Positions 26,383 to 35,885 of a stretch of DNA of 64,000 nt are shown here, piece by piece (within the stretch, counting starts at the first letter, position 1; each line of letters begins with the position of its first letter). A program made the position numbers and the translations under genes. The DNA lies in the NCBI RefSeq assembly GCF_030817315.1, contig NZ_JAUSZF010000001.1:1534501-1598500 (forward strand). The letters are read 5' to 3'. A model generated the notes under the pieces. It saw nothing but the letters and a program-made list of their open reading frames with translations, searched no databases and was not told where the DNA came from. The stretch comes from Sphingomonas faeni (GTDB lineage: Bacteria; Pseudomonadota; Alphaproteobacteria; Sphingomonadales; Sphingomonadaceae).

Positions 26383-27168
26383 ATGGCTGATAAATTCGCA
26401 ATCATCACTGGCGCCTCGACGGGCATCGGCTTCGAACTCGCCACGCTTGCCGCAAAGGATGGCTACGACATCCTGGTCGTAGCCGACGAAGCCTTGATCG
26501 AAGCGGCGGCGCGGGACTTCAAGCAGTTCGGCACCGACGTACAGGCGGTCCAGGCCGACCTCTCGACGATCGAAGGTGTCGACCAACTGCTAGCGGCAAC
26601 GAACGGCCGGACGGTCAATCTGGTCTGCGCCAATGCCGGACGCGGGCTCGGCCAGGCATTCCTCGACCAGGACCTCGCGGAATGGCGCAAAGTGGTCGAC
26701 ACCAACGTCGTCGGTACGGCGTATCTGTTGCAGAAAATCCTGCCGCCGATGGTCGCGCGCAACGCGGGCAAGGTACTCGTGACCGGATCGATCGCAGGGT
26801 ACATCCCCGGTGCGTTCCAGGCGGTCTACAACGGCACGAAGAGCTTCGTCGACAGCTTCGTCGCGGCGATCCAGAACGAGATCAAGGATGCGGACGGCGT
26901 CACGCTAACCAACCTGATGCCCGGCCCGGTCGATACCGAGTTCTTCGACCGCGCGCACATGATGGACACCGATGTCGGTACCGATCCGAAGAAGAGCGAT
27001 CCGGCCGACGTCGCCAAGGACGGCTGGGACGCGCTGATGTCCGGCAAGGCGGCCGTCGTATCCGGCTGGAAGAACAAGATTCAGTCGTCGATCGCCAACG
27101 TAACGCCGAACGCCGTGCTCGCCGAGATGCACCGCAAGATGGCCGAACCCGGCACCGCGAACGACTGA
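26383..27168 (+). CDS. SDR family oxidoreductase, stress operon
   Basis: A classical 261-residue short-chain dehydrogenase with FAIITGASTGIGFELA at the N-terminus, CANAGRG, a catalytic Ser in VTGSIAGYIP and YNGTK. C-terminal residues (WKNKIQSSIANVTPNAVLAE) resemble SDRs that go with the same SRPBCC/ADH sets. It lies third in the EcfG-preceded operon. The substrate cannot be told from sequence. Confidence 0.87.
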   Translation: MADKFAIITGASTGIGFELATLAAKDGYDILVVADEALIEAAARDFKQFGTDVQAVQADLSTIEGVDQLLAATNGRTVNLVCANAGRGLGQAFLDQDLAEWRKVVDTNVVGTAYLLQKILPPMVARNAGKVLVTGSIAGYIPGAFQAVYNGTKSFVDSFVAAIQNEIKDADGVTLTNLMPGPVDTEFFDRAHMMDTDVGTDPKKSDPADVAKDGWDALMSGKAAVVSGWKNKIQSSIANVTPNAVLAEMHRKMAEPGTAND

Positions 27169-27193
27169 CTTAAATTCAACAGGAGAGAAGACC

Positions 27194-27679
27194 ATGACAC
27201 GATTTCTGACCGCCGCCGCGCTGATCGCGCTGCCGATCGCCGCCGTTTCGGCCCAAGCGCCGATGCCTGCGTCGACCTATGTGATGAAGGCCGGTGCCGG
27301 CGACCTGTACGAGAAGACGTCGAGCCAGATCCTGCTCGAGACGACCACCAATCCGAAGCTCAAGAGCTTTGCGCAGATGATGATCGCCGATCACACGAAA
27401 AGCACCGAAGACGTGAAGGTCGCGGCGATGGCGGCGAACGTAAAGGTCGCACCGCCGAAGCTCGATCCGATGGGGGCCAAGAACGTCGCGGCACTCCGCG
27501 CAGCGAAGGGTACGGCGCGCGACCGGCTGTACGTGACGCAGCAGAAGGCGGCACACGCCAAGGCACTGACGTTGCAGCAGGGCTATGCGGCAAAGGGCAC
27601 CGTACCGGGCTTGAAGACGGTTGCGGCCGGGATCGTGCCGGTCGTTCAGACGCATATCACCGAACTGCAGACGATGTAA
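27194..27679 (+). CDS. DUF4142 exported protein
   Basis: The 161-residue protein has a signal peptide ([20 protein letters not shown], then QAP) and a DUF4142 four-helix, ferritin-like body ([43 protein letters not shown]). It should lie in the periplasm. The ribosome site AGGAGAG precedes the ATG, 25 bases after the SDR stop, so it probably ends the stress operon. DUF4142 proteins often occur in stress regulons; their biochemical role is unknown. Confidence 0.85.
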   Translation: MTRFLTAAALIALPIAAVSAQAPMPASTYVMKAGAGDLYEKTSSQILLETTTNPKLKSFAQMMIADHTKSTEDVKVAAMAANVKVAPPKLDPMGAKNVAALRAAKGTARDRLYVTQQKAAHAKALTLQQGYAAKGTVPGLKTVAAGIVPVVQTHITELQTM

Positions 27680-27803
27680 TCGCACGCGGTTCGGTTTGAT
27701 TGTCGGATACAGTCGGCGCCTGCCTCGAAAAGCTGGCGCCGTTCTGCATTGGAGACGCCCATCAGTCTGGAAAGCTATCCCCTCCCCCGCTAGGTCTGGC
27801 GCC

Positions 27804-29474
27804 ATGGAAACCGATATCGCCATCGCTCGCAGCGTCGCCCTGCGCCCTATCGCCGCCATCGCGGACAGCCTGCACATTCCCGACGAGGCGATCGAGCCTT
27901 ACGGTCGGTACAAGGCGAAGATCTCGCTCGAATGGCTGAACGCGCGCAAGTCTTCGGCGAACGGCAAGCTCATTCTCGTCACGGCGATCAATCCAACCCC
28001 GGCAGGCGAAGGCAAGACCACCACCTCGATCGGGCTTGCCGACGCGCTGCGCCATACCGGGCGCAAGGCGGTGCTGGCGTTACGCGAACCATCGCTCGGA
28101 CCCTGCTTCGGCACCAAGGGCGGCGCGACCGGCGGCGGGCGCGCGCAGGTCGCGCCGATGGAGGACATCAACCTCCACTTCACCGGCGATTTCCACGCGA
28201 TCACGGCCGCGCACAACCTGCTGGCGGCGATGATCGACAACCACATCCACTGGGGTAACGCGCTCCAGATCGACGTGCGCCGCGTGGTCTGGCGGCGCGT
28301 GCTCGACATGAACGATCGGGCGCTTAGGGATATCGTCCAGTCGATCGGTGGCGTCGCCAACGGCTATCCGCGCGAGTCCGGCTTCGACATTACCGTCGCG
28401 TCGGAGGTGATGGCGATCCTGTGCCTCGCCGACGGGCTCGCCGACATGGAGCGACGGTTGGGCGATATCGTCGTCGCCTACACGCGTGACCGCACGCCGA
28501 TCACTGCACGCGACCTGAAGGCCGATGGCGCGATGGCCGTGCTGCTGGCGGAGGCGATCAAGCCCAACCTCGTCCAGTCGCTCGAAGGCACGCCCGCCTT
28601 TCTGCACGGCGGCCCATTCGCCAACATCGCTCACGGCTGCAACTCGGTAATCGCAACGCGCGCCGCCCTGTCGCTTGGGGATTACGTCGTGACCGAAGCG
28701 GGCTTCGGCGCGGACCTCGGTGCGGAGAAGTTCTTCGACATCAAATGCCGTCAGGCGGGGCTCGCTCCCGACGCGGTGGTGATCGTTGCGACCGCACGCG
28801 CGCTGAAGATGAACGGCGGTGTCGCCAAGGCTGACCTGGGGCGTGAAGACGTGGACGCAGTACGCCGCGGTGCGGTCAACCTCGTCCGCCACATCGAGAA
28901 CATCCGTCAGTTCGGCGTGCCCGCGGTCGTCGCGATCAACCATTTCTACACCGACAGCGACGCGGAAATCGCCGCGATCGTCGAAGCGGCGGCGCAGCAT
29001 GGTTCGCGCGCGATTCTCTGTCGGCATTGGGCGGAGGGCGGCGAAGGTGCGGTCGAACTGGCCGATGCGGTTGCCGAACTGTGCGACACGCATGGCGGCG
29101 GGTTCGCGCCGATCTACGGCGATGAGCTGTCGCTGTTCGACAAGATCGACACCGTCGCGCGTCGCATCTACCGCGCCGAACACGCGGTCGCGGAGCCGAG
29201 CGTGCTGGCGCAGTTGAAGCGCTGGGAAGATGCTGGCTACGGCCACCTGCCGGTCTGCCTCGCGAAGACTCAGTATAGCTTCTCAACGGACCCCGCCCTG
29301 CTCGGCGCGCCGACCGGACACATCGTGCCGGTGCGCGAGGTCCGTCTCGCAGCGGGTGCCGGGTTCGTGGTCGCGATCTGCGGAGAGATCATGACGATGC
29401 CGGGCCTGCCGCGGATTCCAGCGGCGGAAGCGATCCGGTTGAACGACGAGGGCCTGATCGAAGGACTTTTCTAA
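27804..29474 (+). CDS. fhs: Formate-tetrahydrofolate ligase
   Basis: This 556-residue enzyme makes 10-formyl-THF from formate, THF and ATP. It shows the P-loop [11 protein letters not shown] at about residues 65-73, [37 protein letters not shown] and [16 protein letters not shown], all hallmarks of the family. The ATG at 27804 is chosen because homology starts there ([17 protein letters not shown]). It stands alone after the stress operon. With the formate dehydrogenase-like module about 15 kb downstream, formate may feed C1 metabolism, but that link is inference. Confidence 0.95.
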   Translation: METDIAIARSVALRPIAAIADSLHIPDEAIEPYGRYKAKISLEWLNARKSSANGKLILVTAINPTPAGEGKTTTSIGLADALRHTGRKAVLALREPSLGPCFGTKGGATGGGRAQVAPMEDINLHFTGDFHAITAAHNLLAAMIDNHIHWGNALQIDVRRVVWRRVLDMNDRALRDIVQSIGGVANGYPRESGFDITVASEVMAILCLADGLADMERRLGDIVVAYTRDRTPITARDLKADGAMAVLLAEAIKPNLVQSLEGTPAFLHGGPFANIAHGCNSVIATRAALSLGDYVVTEAGFGADLGAEKFFDIKCRQAGLAPDAVVIVATARALKMNGGVAKADLGREDVDAVRRGAVNLVRHIENIRQFGVPAVVAINHFYTDSDAEIAAIVEAAAQHGSRAILCRHWAEGGEGAVELADAVAELCDTHGGGFAPIYGDELSLFDKIDTVARRIYRAEHAVAEPSVLAQLKRWEDAGYGHLPVCLAKTQYSFSTDPALLGAPTGHIVPVREVRLAAGAGFVVAICGEIMTMPGLPRIPAAEAIRLNDEGLIEGLF

Positions 29475-29486
29475 ATACCCTACAAT

Positions 29487-29506
29487 CCTCCCTCGTCAGG
29501 GGGAGG
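29487..29506. terminator. Weak hairpin between fhs and the amidotransferase gene
   Basis: CCTCCC (29487-29492) pairs with GGGAGG (29501-29506) across eight bases, shortly after the fhs stop, in a 137-base convergent gap. It may be a terminator or a fragment of a GGGGAG-type repeat. Confidence 0.3.
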
Positions 29507-29611
29507 TGGATGGCATTTGCCAGACGGAAGGGAACACGCGAAACGCCGGTCCCGTATCCCCCCTCCGTCACCTTTGGTGCCACCCTTTGCGGGGGGTATC
29601 CGAAGCCGCCT

Positions 29612-31498
29612 TTACCCGAACATCCGCTTCATCGAGCGTTCGAGCATGACGAACTGCCACAGTGTACGCCCATGCTCGGCGCGACCCATCCGGTGCTCGT
29701 CGGCGATCCGCGCGATCGTCGCCATGTCGAACCACCCGGTCTCCCCCAGCGTGCGCGACTTGGCGAGCGCGGTCGCCTCCCCCGCCAGCGCGCCGCGGAA
29801 CCAGGCGCTGATTGGCGTCACGAAGCCCATCTTCTGCCGATAGAGGATGTCGCGCGGCAGATACGGCTCCATCGCCTTCTTCATCAGCCATTTTCCCTCG
29901 CCGTGCCGCAACCGCATGTTGGCGGGCAGCGTCGCGCAGAACTCGACCAGGCGGTGGTCGAGCAACGGCTCACGCGCCTCGAGGCCGACCGCCATGCTGG
30001 TGCGGTCGACCTTGGTGAGAATATCGCCGGGCAGCCAATGCTTGATGTCGGCATATTGCGCGCGGTCGATCGCGTCGCGCGCCGGAGCGTTCGCCATCGT
30101 CGCGACATAGCGGTCTTCGGCGCGGTACCCACCGAGCTTCGCGCGTGCGCCTCCGTTGAACAACTGCGCGCGCAGTTCCGGCGTGGTGACGCCGACCGAG
30201 CGAGCATAGGCCTCGCCGCCACCCTGCGCGAGTGCGAGCAGCGTCGACTTAGCGCGAAGCGGCCGCGGCGCCCAGTCGGCCTTTGGATACCAGCGCCCGA
30301 GCGTACCGAAGACGTCGGCGCGGAGATGCGAGGGCAGCAAGCCGCGGACGCGCTCCTCGACCGACTGGAACTTGTAGCGGCGGTATCCGGCGAGTGCTTC
30401 GTCCGCACCGTCCCCGGACAGCGCGACGGTGACGCTTTCGCGAGCCAGCGCACAGACCTGATAGGTGGCGAGCGCGGAGGCATCGGCGAAGGGTTCGTCG
30501 AAGCTCGCGACCAGCGTATCGATCAACCCGAAATCACCTGATGCGACGACGCGCTCGCGGTGATCGGTCGCGAAACGGCGCGCGACCGTGTTGGCATAGC
30601 TGCGTTCGTCGTGCCCGGCCTCGTCGAACCCGATCGTGCAGGTGCGAACCGCCTTCGGGCTAGCCTCCGCCATAAGCGCAACGACCGCGGAGCTATCTAC
30701 CCCGCCCGACAGGAACGCGCCGAGCGGTACGTCGGCGACCATTCGCGAGCGCACGCCCGTGCGCATCCGGTCGACCAGTTCCTCGCCCAGCGTCTTGGCG
30801 GAACCAGTCGCGCGGTTGGAGAAGTCGATGTCCCACCATTTGCGCGGCTGCGGTACAGACTTGCCGCGCTCGACCAGCAGGAAGTGCCCCGCAGCAAGCT
30901 TCTTCACGCCCGCGACCATGCAGGAATCATCGGGCACGTACCCGAACGCCAGGTAATCCTCGACCGCGCCGAGATCAGGTACCCGCCGGAGCTGCGGATG
31001 CGCGAGCAGGCCCTTCAACTCGGACGCGAACGCCAGCGATCCGTCCGCCAGCTCGACATAGTGGAGCGGCTTCACGCCCATCCGATCGCGCGCGAGGAAC
31101 AGCGTGTGCGCAGCGGTGTCGTGGATCGCAAAGGCGAACATCCCGTTCAGCCGATCGAGCATCGACGGCCCCCAGGCGCGCCAGGCGTGCAGCAGGACTT
31201 CGGTGTCACCCGCTGTGCGGAAAATCGCGCCCTTTGCGGTCAGTTCGTCGCGCAGTTCGGCGAAGTTATACACCTCCCCATTATAGGTGATCGTCAGCGA
31301 GCCGTCGGACATAGGCTGCGGCGAACCTTTGAGGTCGATGATCGACAAGCGGCGATGGCCGAGGCCGACACCAGGTGCGGTCCAGATGCCATCGCCGTCC
31401 GGCCCACGGTGCGACAGCGCGGCGATCATCGCATGGACGCGGTTCGGGTCGACCGGCTTAGGCGTACCCGGATGGAAGATCCCGGCGATGCCGCACAT
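29612..31498 (-). CDS. Exosortase-A-associated amidotransferase (asparagine synthase-like)
   Basis: The 628-residue protein starts MCGIAGIF, so Cys2 can act as the glutaminase nucleophile. The N-terminal GATase domain (HRGPDGDGIW, GLGHRRLSIIDL, TYNGEVYNF) is followed by an ATP-PP synthase domain (FLSGGVDSSAVVALMAEAS, LSGDGADEALAGYRRYKFQ). The whole resembles the PEP-CTERM/XrtA-associated amidotransferase family rather than housekeeping AsnB. It probably amidates a sugar in an exopolysaccharide. The reading frame is intact, yet the exosortase gene directly upstream is ruined, so its original partners may be gone. Confidence 0.9.
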   Translation of the reverse strand: MCGIAGIFHPGTPKPVDPNRVHAMIAALSHRGPDGDGIWTAPGVGLGHRRLSIIDLKGSPQPMSDGSLTITYNGEVYNFAELRDELTAKGAIFRTAGDTEVLLHAWRAWGPSMLDRLNGMFAFAIHDTAAHTLFLARDRMGVKPLHYVELADGSLAFASELKGLLAHPQLRRVPDLGAVEDYLAFGYVPDDSCMVAGVKKLAAGHFLLVERGKSVPQPRKWWDIDFSNRATGSAKTLGEELVDRMRTGVRSRMVADVPLGAFLSGGVDSSAVVALMAEASPKAVRTCTIGFDEAGHDERSYANTVARRFATDHRERVVASGDFGLIDTLVASFDEPFADASALATYQVCALARESVTVALSGDGADEALAGYRRYKFQSVEERVRGLLPSHLRADVFGTLGRWYPKADWAPRPLRAKSTLLALAQGGGEAYARSVGVTTPELRAQLFNGGARAKLGGYRAEDRYVATMANAPARDAIDRAQYADIKHWLPGDILTKVDRTSMAVGLEAREPLLDHRLVEFCATLPANMRLRHGEGKWLMKKAMEPYLPRDILYRQKMGFVTPISAWFRGALAGEATALAKSRTLGETGWFDMATIARIADEHRMGRAEHGRTLWQFVMLERSMKRMFG

Positions 31499-32957
31499 CT
31501 AGCGCATTCCCGCAGCGTGATCCGCGACCGGCGCGATAGGCCCGAGCGCGGCGAGGAAGCGTGTGATCGGGCGCGGGTCGGCGCCCTCGACCGAGAGGTG
31601 GATCGCTACCGCGCGTTGCGGGCCGCCGAACAGTCGGGCCTTCATCGTTTCGATCTTCACCAGCGTTTCGTCCTGCGTGGTCGTGTCGGCGACCCGGTAC
31701 CACGTCGCGACGATCCGCTCTACGGGTCCGGGCGCCGTGATCCGCATGACGCTACCGGCTGCGATTTCGGGTAGATCGGCGACGCGAACCCAGCGATCTT
31801 CCTCGCGCAGGACGCCGGTCCCGTATGCGATCAGTTCCTTGCCCTCCTGCTGGCTGCCGAACACCGCGATGCTCATGTCGACCCGCGCACCCGACACATC
31901 AGCATAGCGGCCGAACAGATAATGGTCCCGCCGGGGTAATAGGGCGCCCAGGGCGCGCGCGTGCTGATCGGAACGCGGTGCCAGCCAGAAACGTCCGGCA
32001 AGTCGATATGCGCATGCAGCGGCTGCGCGCGACCCGCGATCGCTGCGCTCCAGGCCGGGAACGCCCCTACCGTAGCGAGCACCAGCGCAGTGGCGATGGC
32101 GAGATCGGTCCGGTGCCTCGGTATGGCCTGAAGACGCGCGGGATCGAACGCAGGATCATCGGGCGCGCGATCGAACCAGCGCCAGCCGATCGCCAGCACG
32201 CCCGCCATGACGAGCGCGAAGAACACCCATCCATAGACGATGTGGTCGATCCCGGTCGCCGCTTCTACCGAGGTGAGGTCCGCCGCCCAGATAGTCCGAA
32301 CGCGCGGAGGTCATTGGCGATGACGGGGAGGATGATCGAGACCGCGAGGAACACCGCGCAGCGCTTCCACGACACGAAGCACAGGTTGGCGACGAGCACT
32401 CCGAACGCAACCATCGCAATGACGAACTTGGCGCCCGAACAGGCTTCCGCCACCTCGAAATAATAGCGGCCGGCGTGGATCACGCACGCCGTAGACTACC
32501 GCTGGTACGCCGACCAAATGGAGCAACGGCATGACGATCGCGACCGTCACGGTCTGCAACGGCGGTTTGAGACCTTCGCCGATCGGCACGGGAAAAACGC
32601 GTAGGCGAGCGGGAAGAGCAATGCTCGCGCGACATTGGGGGCCAAGGATGGCGAGGATCGCGCCTTGCAGCATCATGACGAGCCCAAGCTGGCGCGCGAA
32701 CCCGACGGAGGCGGCGTCGCCCATCAGTCAGCCGAAACCCCCGACCGCGAGCCCAGGCCACCAGCCGGCCGGCGTGAGCGGGCGAGTTCGGCACGGCGTT
32801 GCCAAACGAGCCATGCAATCACTGGGCCGATGAAGAGGCAGTGCCCGAAGGTGGTGCTCGTCCACCAGATATGCGCGAGATCGGCGACGTCGCTTCAAAA
32901 CGTCAGCAGGATCAGCGCCGCGACGACCGCAAGCGCGAGCGCGTGACGACGCCACAC
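31499..32957 (-). pseudogene. xrtA: Exosortase A (XrtA) with EpsI-like C-terminus, disrupted
   Basis: Pieces of a membrane exosortase are spread over several frames. From the GTG at 32957: WRRHALALAVVAALILLTF, an in-frame TGA (32895-32897), IWWTSTTFGHCLFIGPVIAW, a frame change, WWPGLAVGGFG and another TGA (32728-32730), then ARQLGLVMMLQGAILAILG and PLLHLVGVPAVVYGV. A further frame has VAEACSGAKFVIAM with the catalytic Cys and IANDLRAFG with the Arg. Another frame has IDHIVYGWVFFALVMAGVLA with the His. The last frame holds an EpsI/DUF3485-like tail (VDMSIAVFGSQQEGKELI). At least two nonsense codons and about four frameshifts mean no working protease/transpeptidase. Confidence 0.85.
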
Positions 32958-32959
32958 GG

Positions 32960-33345
32960 TCAAACCGGAAGGCCGAGCAGCGCGTCCAGCGGCCCGAGGC
33001 GTGCGTCCCAACCGTAACGGCGCATGACCTGCGCACGCGCCGATTGCCCGAGCGTTGCAGCGACGTCGGGGGCTTCGAGCAACTCGCAGATGCGGTCTGC
33101 GAACTCCTGCGTGGTCGTGGCGACGAGGATCGTGTCGGCATGGTCGATGCCTTCGGCCGCAGCTGTCGAGGCGACCGCCGGCCTCGCCATCGCCTCGAGC
33201 ACCTTGTTCTGGATGCCGCGCGCGAGTTTCAGCGGCGCGACACAAACGTCCGCGGCGTCGAGCCAGCCGCGGACATCATCGACCTTGCCGGTGACGGTGA
33301 CGTGATCGCTAGCCAGACCCCGCACGGCGGATGGCGACCGCCCTT
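32960..33345 (-). pseudogene. Glycosyltransferase remnant (exosortase-A-associated type), C-terminus only
   Basis: Only the last ~115 residues of a GT4-like sugar transferase survive: HVTVTGKVDDVRGWLDAADV, then APLKLARGIQNKVLEAMARP and AQVMRRYGWDARLGPLDALL before the stop. The family is normally close to 400 residues. The 5' part has been deleted, and the remnant abuts a truncated FemAB gene near 33340. It has no start of its own. The usual gene order (FemAB, transferase, exosortase) supports the identity. Confidence 0.75.
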
Positions 33346-33999
33346 CCCTCGAGGCGAACCGTGAGAACACCCGCGTCCATAACACCCGCAACGCTTCGGA
33401 AAAGTTTGGTGGGAAAAACCGGCGTACCGAGATTGCGAACCGACTCGGCGTAAACGCGGTAATGCTCGGCGAGCAGCTTCCGATGACGATGTCCAAGCCA
33501 AAACCGAGCGCGCGGCGGACTTCGGCACGCTGCTTCCGGGGAATCGCGAGCAGTTCCGCATCACCGTCCGCTGCCAGATCGCGAACGAAGCCTATATAGC
33601 TCGTGTCGTTACTATCCCAGCTATTCGGCGCAGGGCCTCACCGCAATTCTACCGAGGCGCAGCCGATCCGCAGCGCAAGGTTCCAAGCCCCCACCGACAA
33701 CTCTTCGACCGCGTCACCCGGTACGCCGCCATCAACGCGAACCCGGTCGAAACCAGTGCGCGCCCGAACATGGACGAGCGCATTTCGGTCAATGGCAGAA
33801 CGCCGACGATCGCCCCTTCGCGCTCCGAAACCAGATAGTGCGCACGCTGGCCGCAACCGTCCTGCACCGCGAGGCTCCAAGCCGGCAGGTGAAACGGCGT
33901 GCCGCCGTCGGTAACCTCGACGAACGCCGTGATGCGCGCGCATTGAGCCGGATCGCGAAGGTCCACTTCGCGCACGCCGACGGGCATCGGCGCGGTCAC
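33346..33999 (-). pseudogene. FemAB-like protein (XrtA/PEP-CTERM-associated), frameshifted and truncated
   Basis: The N-terminus begins at GTG 33999, overlapping the deacetylase stop. It reads GVREVDLRDPAQCARITAFV, TPFHLPAWSLAVQDGCGQRA and VGVLPLTEMRSSMFGRALVS. The frame is then lost. Later segments appear in other frames: SYIGFVRDLAADGDAELLAI, RKQRAEVRRAL and AEHYRVYAESVRNLGTPVFP. The C-terminal half of the acyltransferase domain is missing where the glycosyltransferase remnant begins. FemAB-like proteins add amino-acyl groups to cell-surface polymers; this copy cannot. Confidence 0.75.
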
Positions 34000-34797
34000 G
34001 CCAGTCGGACCGCTTCGCGTGCGACGACCGTATCCACCCGGCCCCATGCATGTCGATCGAGCAACCCGAGGAGCTTGCCCGCCATCGCCCCCAAACGCGA
34101 ATAGTCACGAAACTTCGTGCGCATTGGTGCCGCCGCGACACGCGGTTGCGCAGGGTCGATCTCCCACGGGTGGAAGTAGGACATCGCCGGACGGTCTTCC
34201 TGGTTGACCTGGCGTACCGCGAAGTCGGTGATCGCCGCCGGGAGCAGACGGAAGAACCCGCCGCCGGTGGCCAGCTTGAGCTCGCCGAACTTGGCCACCG
34301 TCACCGGGACTTCGATCAACGCGCTGTCGGCAAGCGGCTTGAAGCCATAGCACGGCGTGTCGAGCCAGCCATAATGATCGTGCTTCAACGGCGCGACGCT
34401 GGAGGAATAGTCATAGCCCGCCTCGGCCAGTTCGACATGCGCCCAAGGCGTACGCTGGTCGATCGAGAAGCTCGGCGCGCGATACCCCGTGACCTTCGTC
34501 CCCGCTGCGTCCTCGATCGCGGCCCGAGCACGCGCAAGGTCCGCGCGAAACACGTCGGGCGTCATCGTGAAGATGCGCTGGTGATCCCAGCCATGGCTGG
34601 CAACCTCAGCGCGAAGAACGTCGCCTCCGTATCGCGCTCGGCGAACAGCGCCAGGACCGCATCGGTGTTCGCCTCGACCCGGGTCTGGAGCGAGTCCCAG
34701 TCAGCCTTGTCGATGACCTTTCGAACGCGCCGACCTGAAACCACTCTTCAACATCGACCGACATACTATTGATAACGGGGCCACTGAGAACAGCCAT
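33996..34797 (-). pseudogene. Polysaccharide deacetylase (XrtA-associated), frameshifted
   Basis: From the ATG at 34797 the frame reads INSMSVDVEEWFQVGAFE, containing the catalytic Asp motif. It then shifts to KADWDSLQTRVEANTDAVLA and RDTEATFF. It shifts again, with part of the expected central segment missing, to the long final frame TPDVFRADLARARAAIEDAA...GYRAPSFSIDQRTPW...MSYFHPWEIDPAQPR. The metal-site and C-terminal motifs are recognisable. The last 189 codons form an open frame that automatic annotation could mistake for a complete gene. Confidence 0.8.
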
Positions 34798-34798
34798 A

Positions 34799-35872
34799 TT
34801 ACGCGGCATCATGCCAAGCTGCGACGCCACGGATAGGCGCATATTCCGGCTTTTCGTTGTCGCTCTCGACCCAGTCGACCAGCAGCGTCAGCACGCGGCG
34901 GAGCGCCTTGTCCTGCATCTCCACACGTGCCTCCAGTTCGGCAAGCCGCTCCTCGACCGCAGGATCGGTGCGCGGCATAGTCCCACGCAGCGCACCGACC
35001 GGTTCGGGCGATGCGTCCGCAACGCGCGCACCCTTGCCCTTGTCGTTCGCGAGCACCGGCAGGTCGCCCTCCAGATCGCGCTGGATCGTCCGGACCGCGT
35101 CGCCGTCGATCACCGAGAGCTCGTCGATCGCGGCGTGCAACATTACCCGCCCCGCCAACTGGTTCAGGCGACGCGGCACGCCCGCCGACCCTGTAAAGAA
35201 CGCTGCGAACGCGTCATCGGTGAAGTCGGGGTTACCCGTCCACCCGACCACCGTCAGGCGGTGCGTGAGATACTCGGAGACCTCATGCTCTTCCATCGGA
35301 TCGAGATGATGGATCGCAATCACCCGCTGGCGGAGCTGTTCTAGGCGATCCGAGCCATGCAACCGGTCACGGAACTCGGGCTGGCCAAGCAGCACGATCT
35401 GCAACAGCGCGTGGCCGCCCGCCTGGAAGTTCGACAGCATCCGCAGTTCTTCGAGCGCATTCACGGGCAAAGCCTGCGCCTCGTCGACGATCAGCAGAGT
35501 GCGCTTGCCGGTCCGTGCGACCGAATGTAGCCCGCGCTCGATCGCGGTGAGCAGTTCGGCCTTGCTCAGCCCGGCCGGATCGACGTTCAGGTCGGTGGCC
35601 ACGATCCGCAGCAGGTCGTCCGCCTCAATCGCGGTCGACACGAGCTTGATCGCGTTCAGCCGCTGGTGGTCGATCGTGTCCATCAAATGGCCGACCAGCG
35701 TCGTCTTTCCCGCGCCGATATCGCCGGTGATGACGATGAAGCCCTCGCCCTGCGCCAGGCCATAGCCGAGATACGCCATCGCCTTGCGGTGGGTGGCGGT
35801 CTCGAACCAGAATTTGGGATCGGGGGTAAGCTGGAAGGGCCGACCCGTCAGTCCGTAATGTTCGTCGTACAT
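34799..35872 (-). CDS. XrtA/PEP-CTERM-associated AAA ATPase (ExeA-like)
   Basis: The 357-residue protein begins MYDEHYGLTGRPFQLTPDPK at ATG 35872 after GAAGGCGAG. Walker A is GDIGAGKTT (about residues 50-58), Walker B LLIVDEAQ (Asp130-Glu131), and GSAGVPRRLNQLAGR is the sensor-2-like region. Proline-, glutamate- and acid-rich sequence follows. This is the ExeA/GspA-like ATPase found in exosortase-A polysaccharide clusters. It is intact although the genes on both sides are damaged. Its job in the native system is thought to be secretion or assembly control; no precise function can be given. Confidence 0.88.
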   Translation of the reverse strand: MYDEHYGLTGRPFQLTPDPKFWFETATHRKAMAYLGYGLAQGEGFIVITGDIGAGKTTLVGHLMDTIDHQRLNAIKLVSTAIEADDLLRIVATDLNVDPAGLSKAELLTAIERGLHSVARTGKRTLLIVDEAQALPVNALEELRMLSNFQAGGHALLQIVLLGQPEFRDRLHGSDRLEQLRQRVIAIHHLDPMEEHEVSEYLTHRLTVVGWTGNPDFTDDAFAAFFTGSAGVPRRLNQLAGRVMLHAAIDELSVIDGDAVRTIQRDLEGDLPVLANDKGKGARVADASPEPVGALRGTMPRTDPAVEERLAELEARVEMQDKALRRVLTLLVDWVESDNEKPEYAPIRGVAAWHDAA

Positions 35873-35885
35873 CTGCTGCTCGCCT

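Noticed and set aside
31499..34797. The idea that all frameshifts in the exosortase region are sequencing errors
   Set aside because: Besides indels there are in-frame TGA codons and missing segments of several hundred bases at two or more places, while flanking genes are clean. Individual single-base shifts could still be errors.
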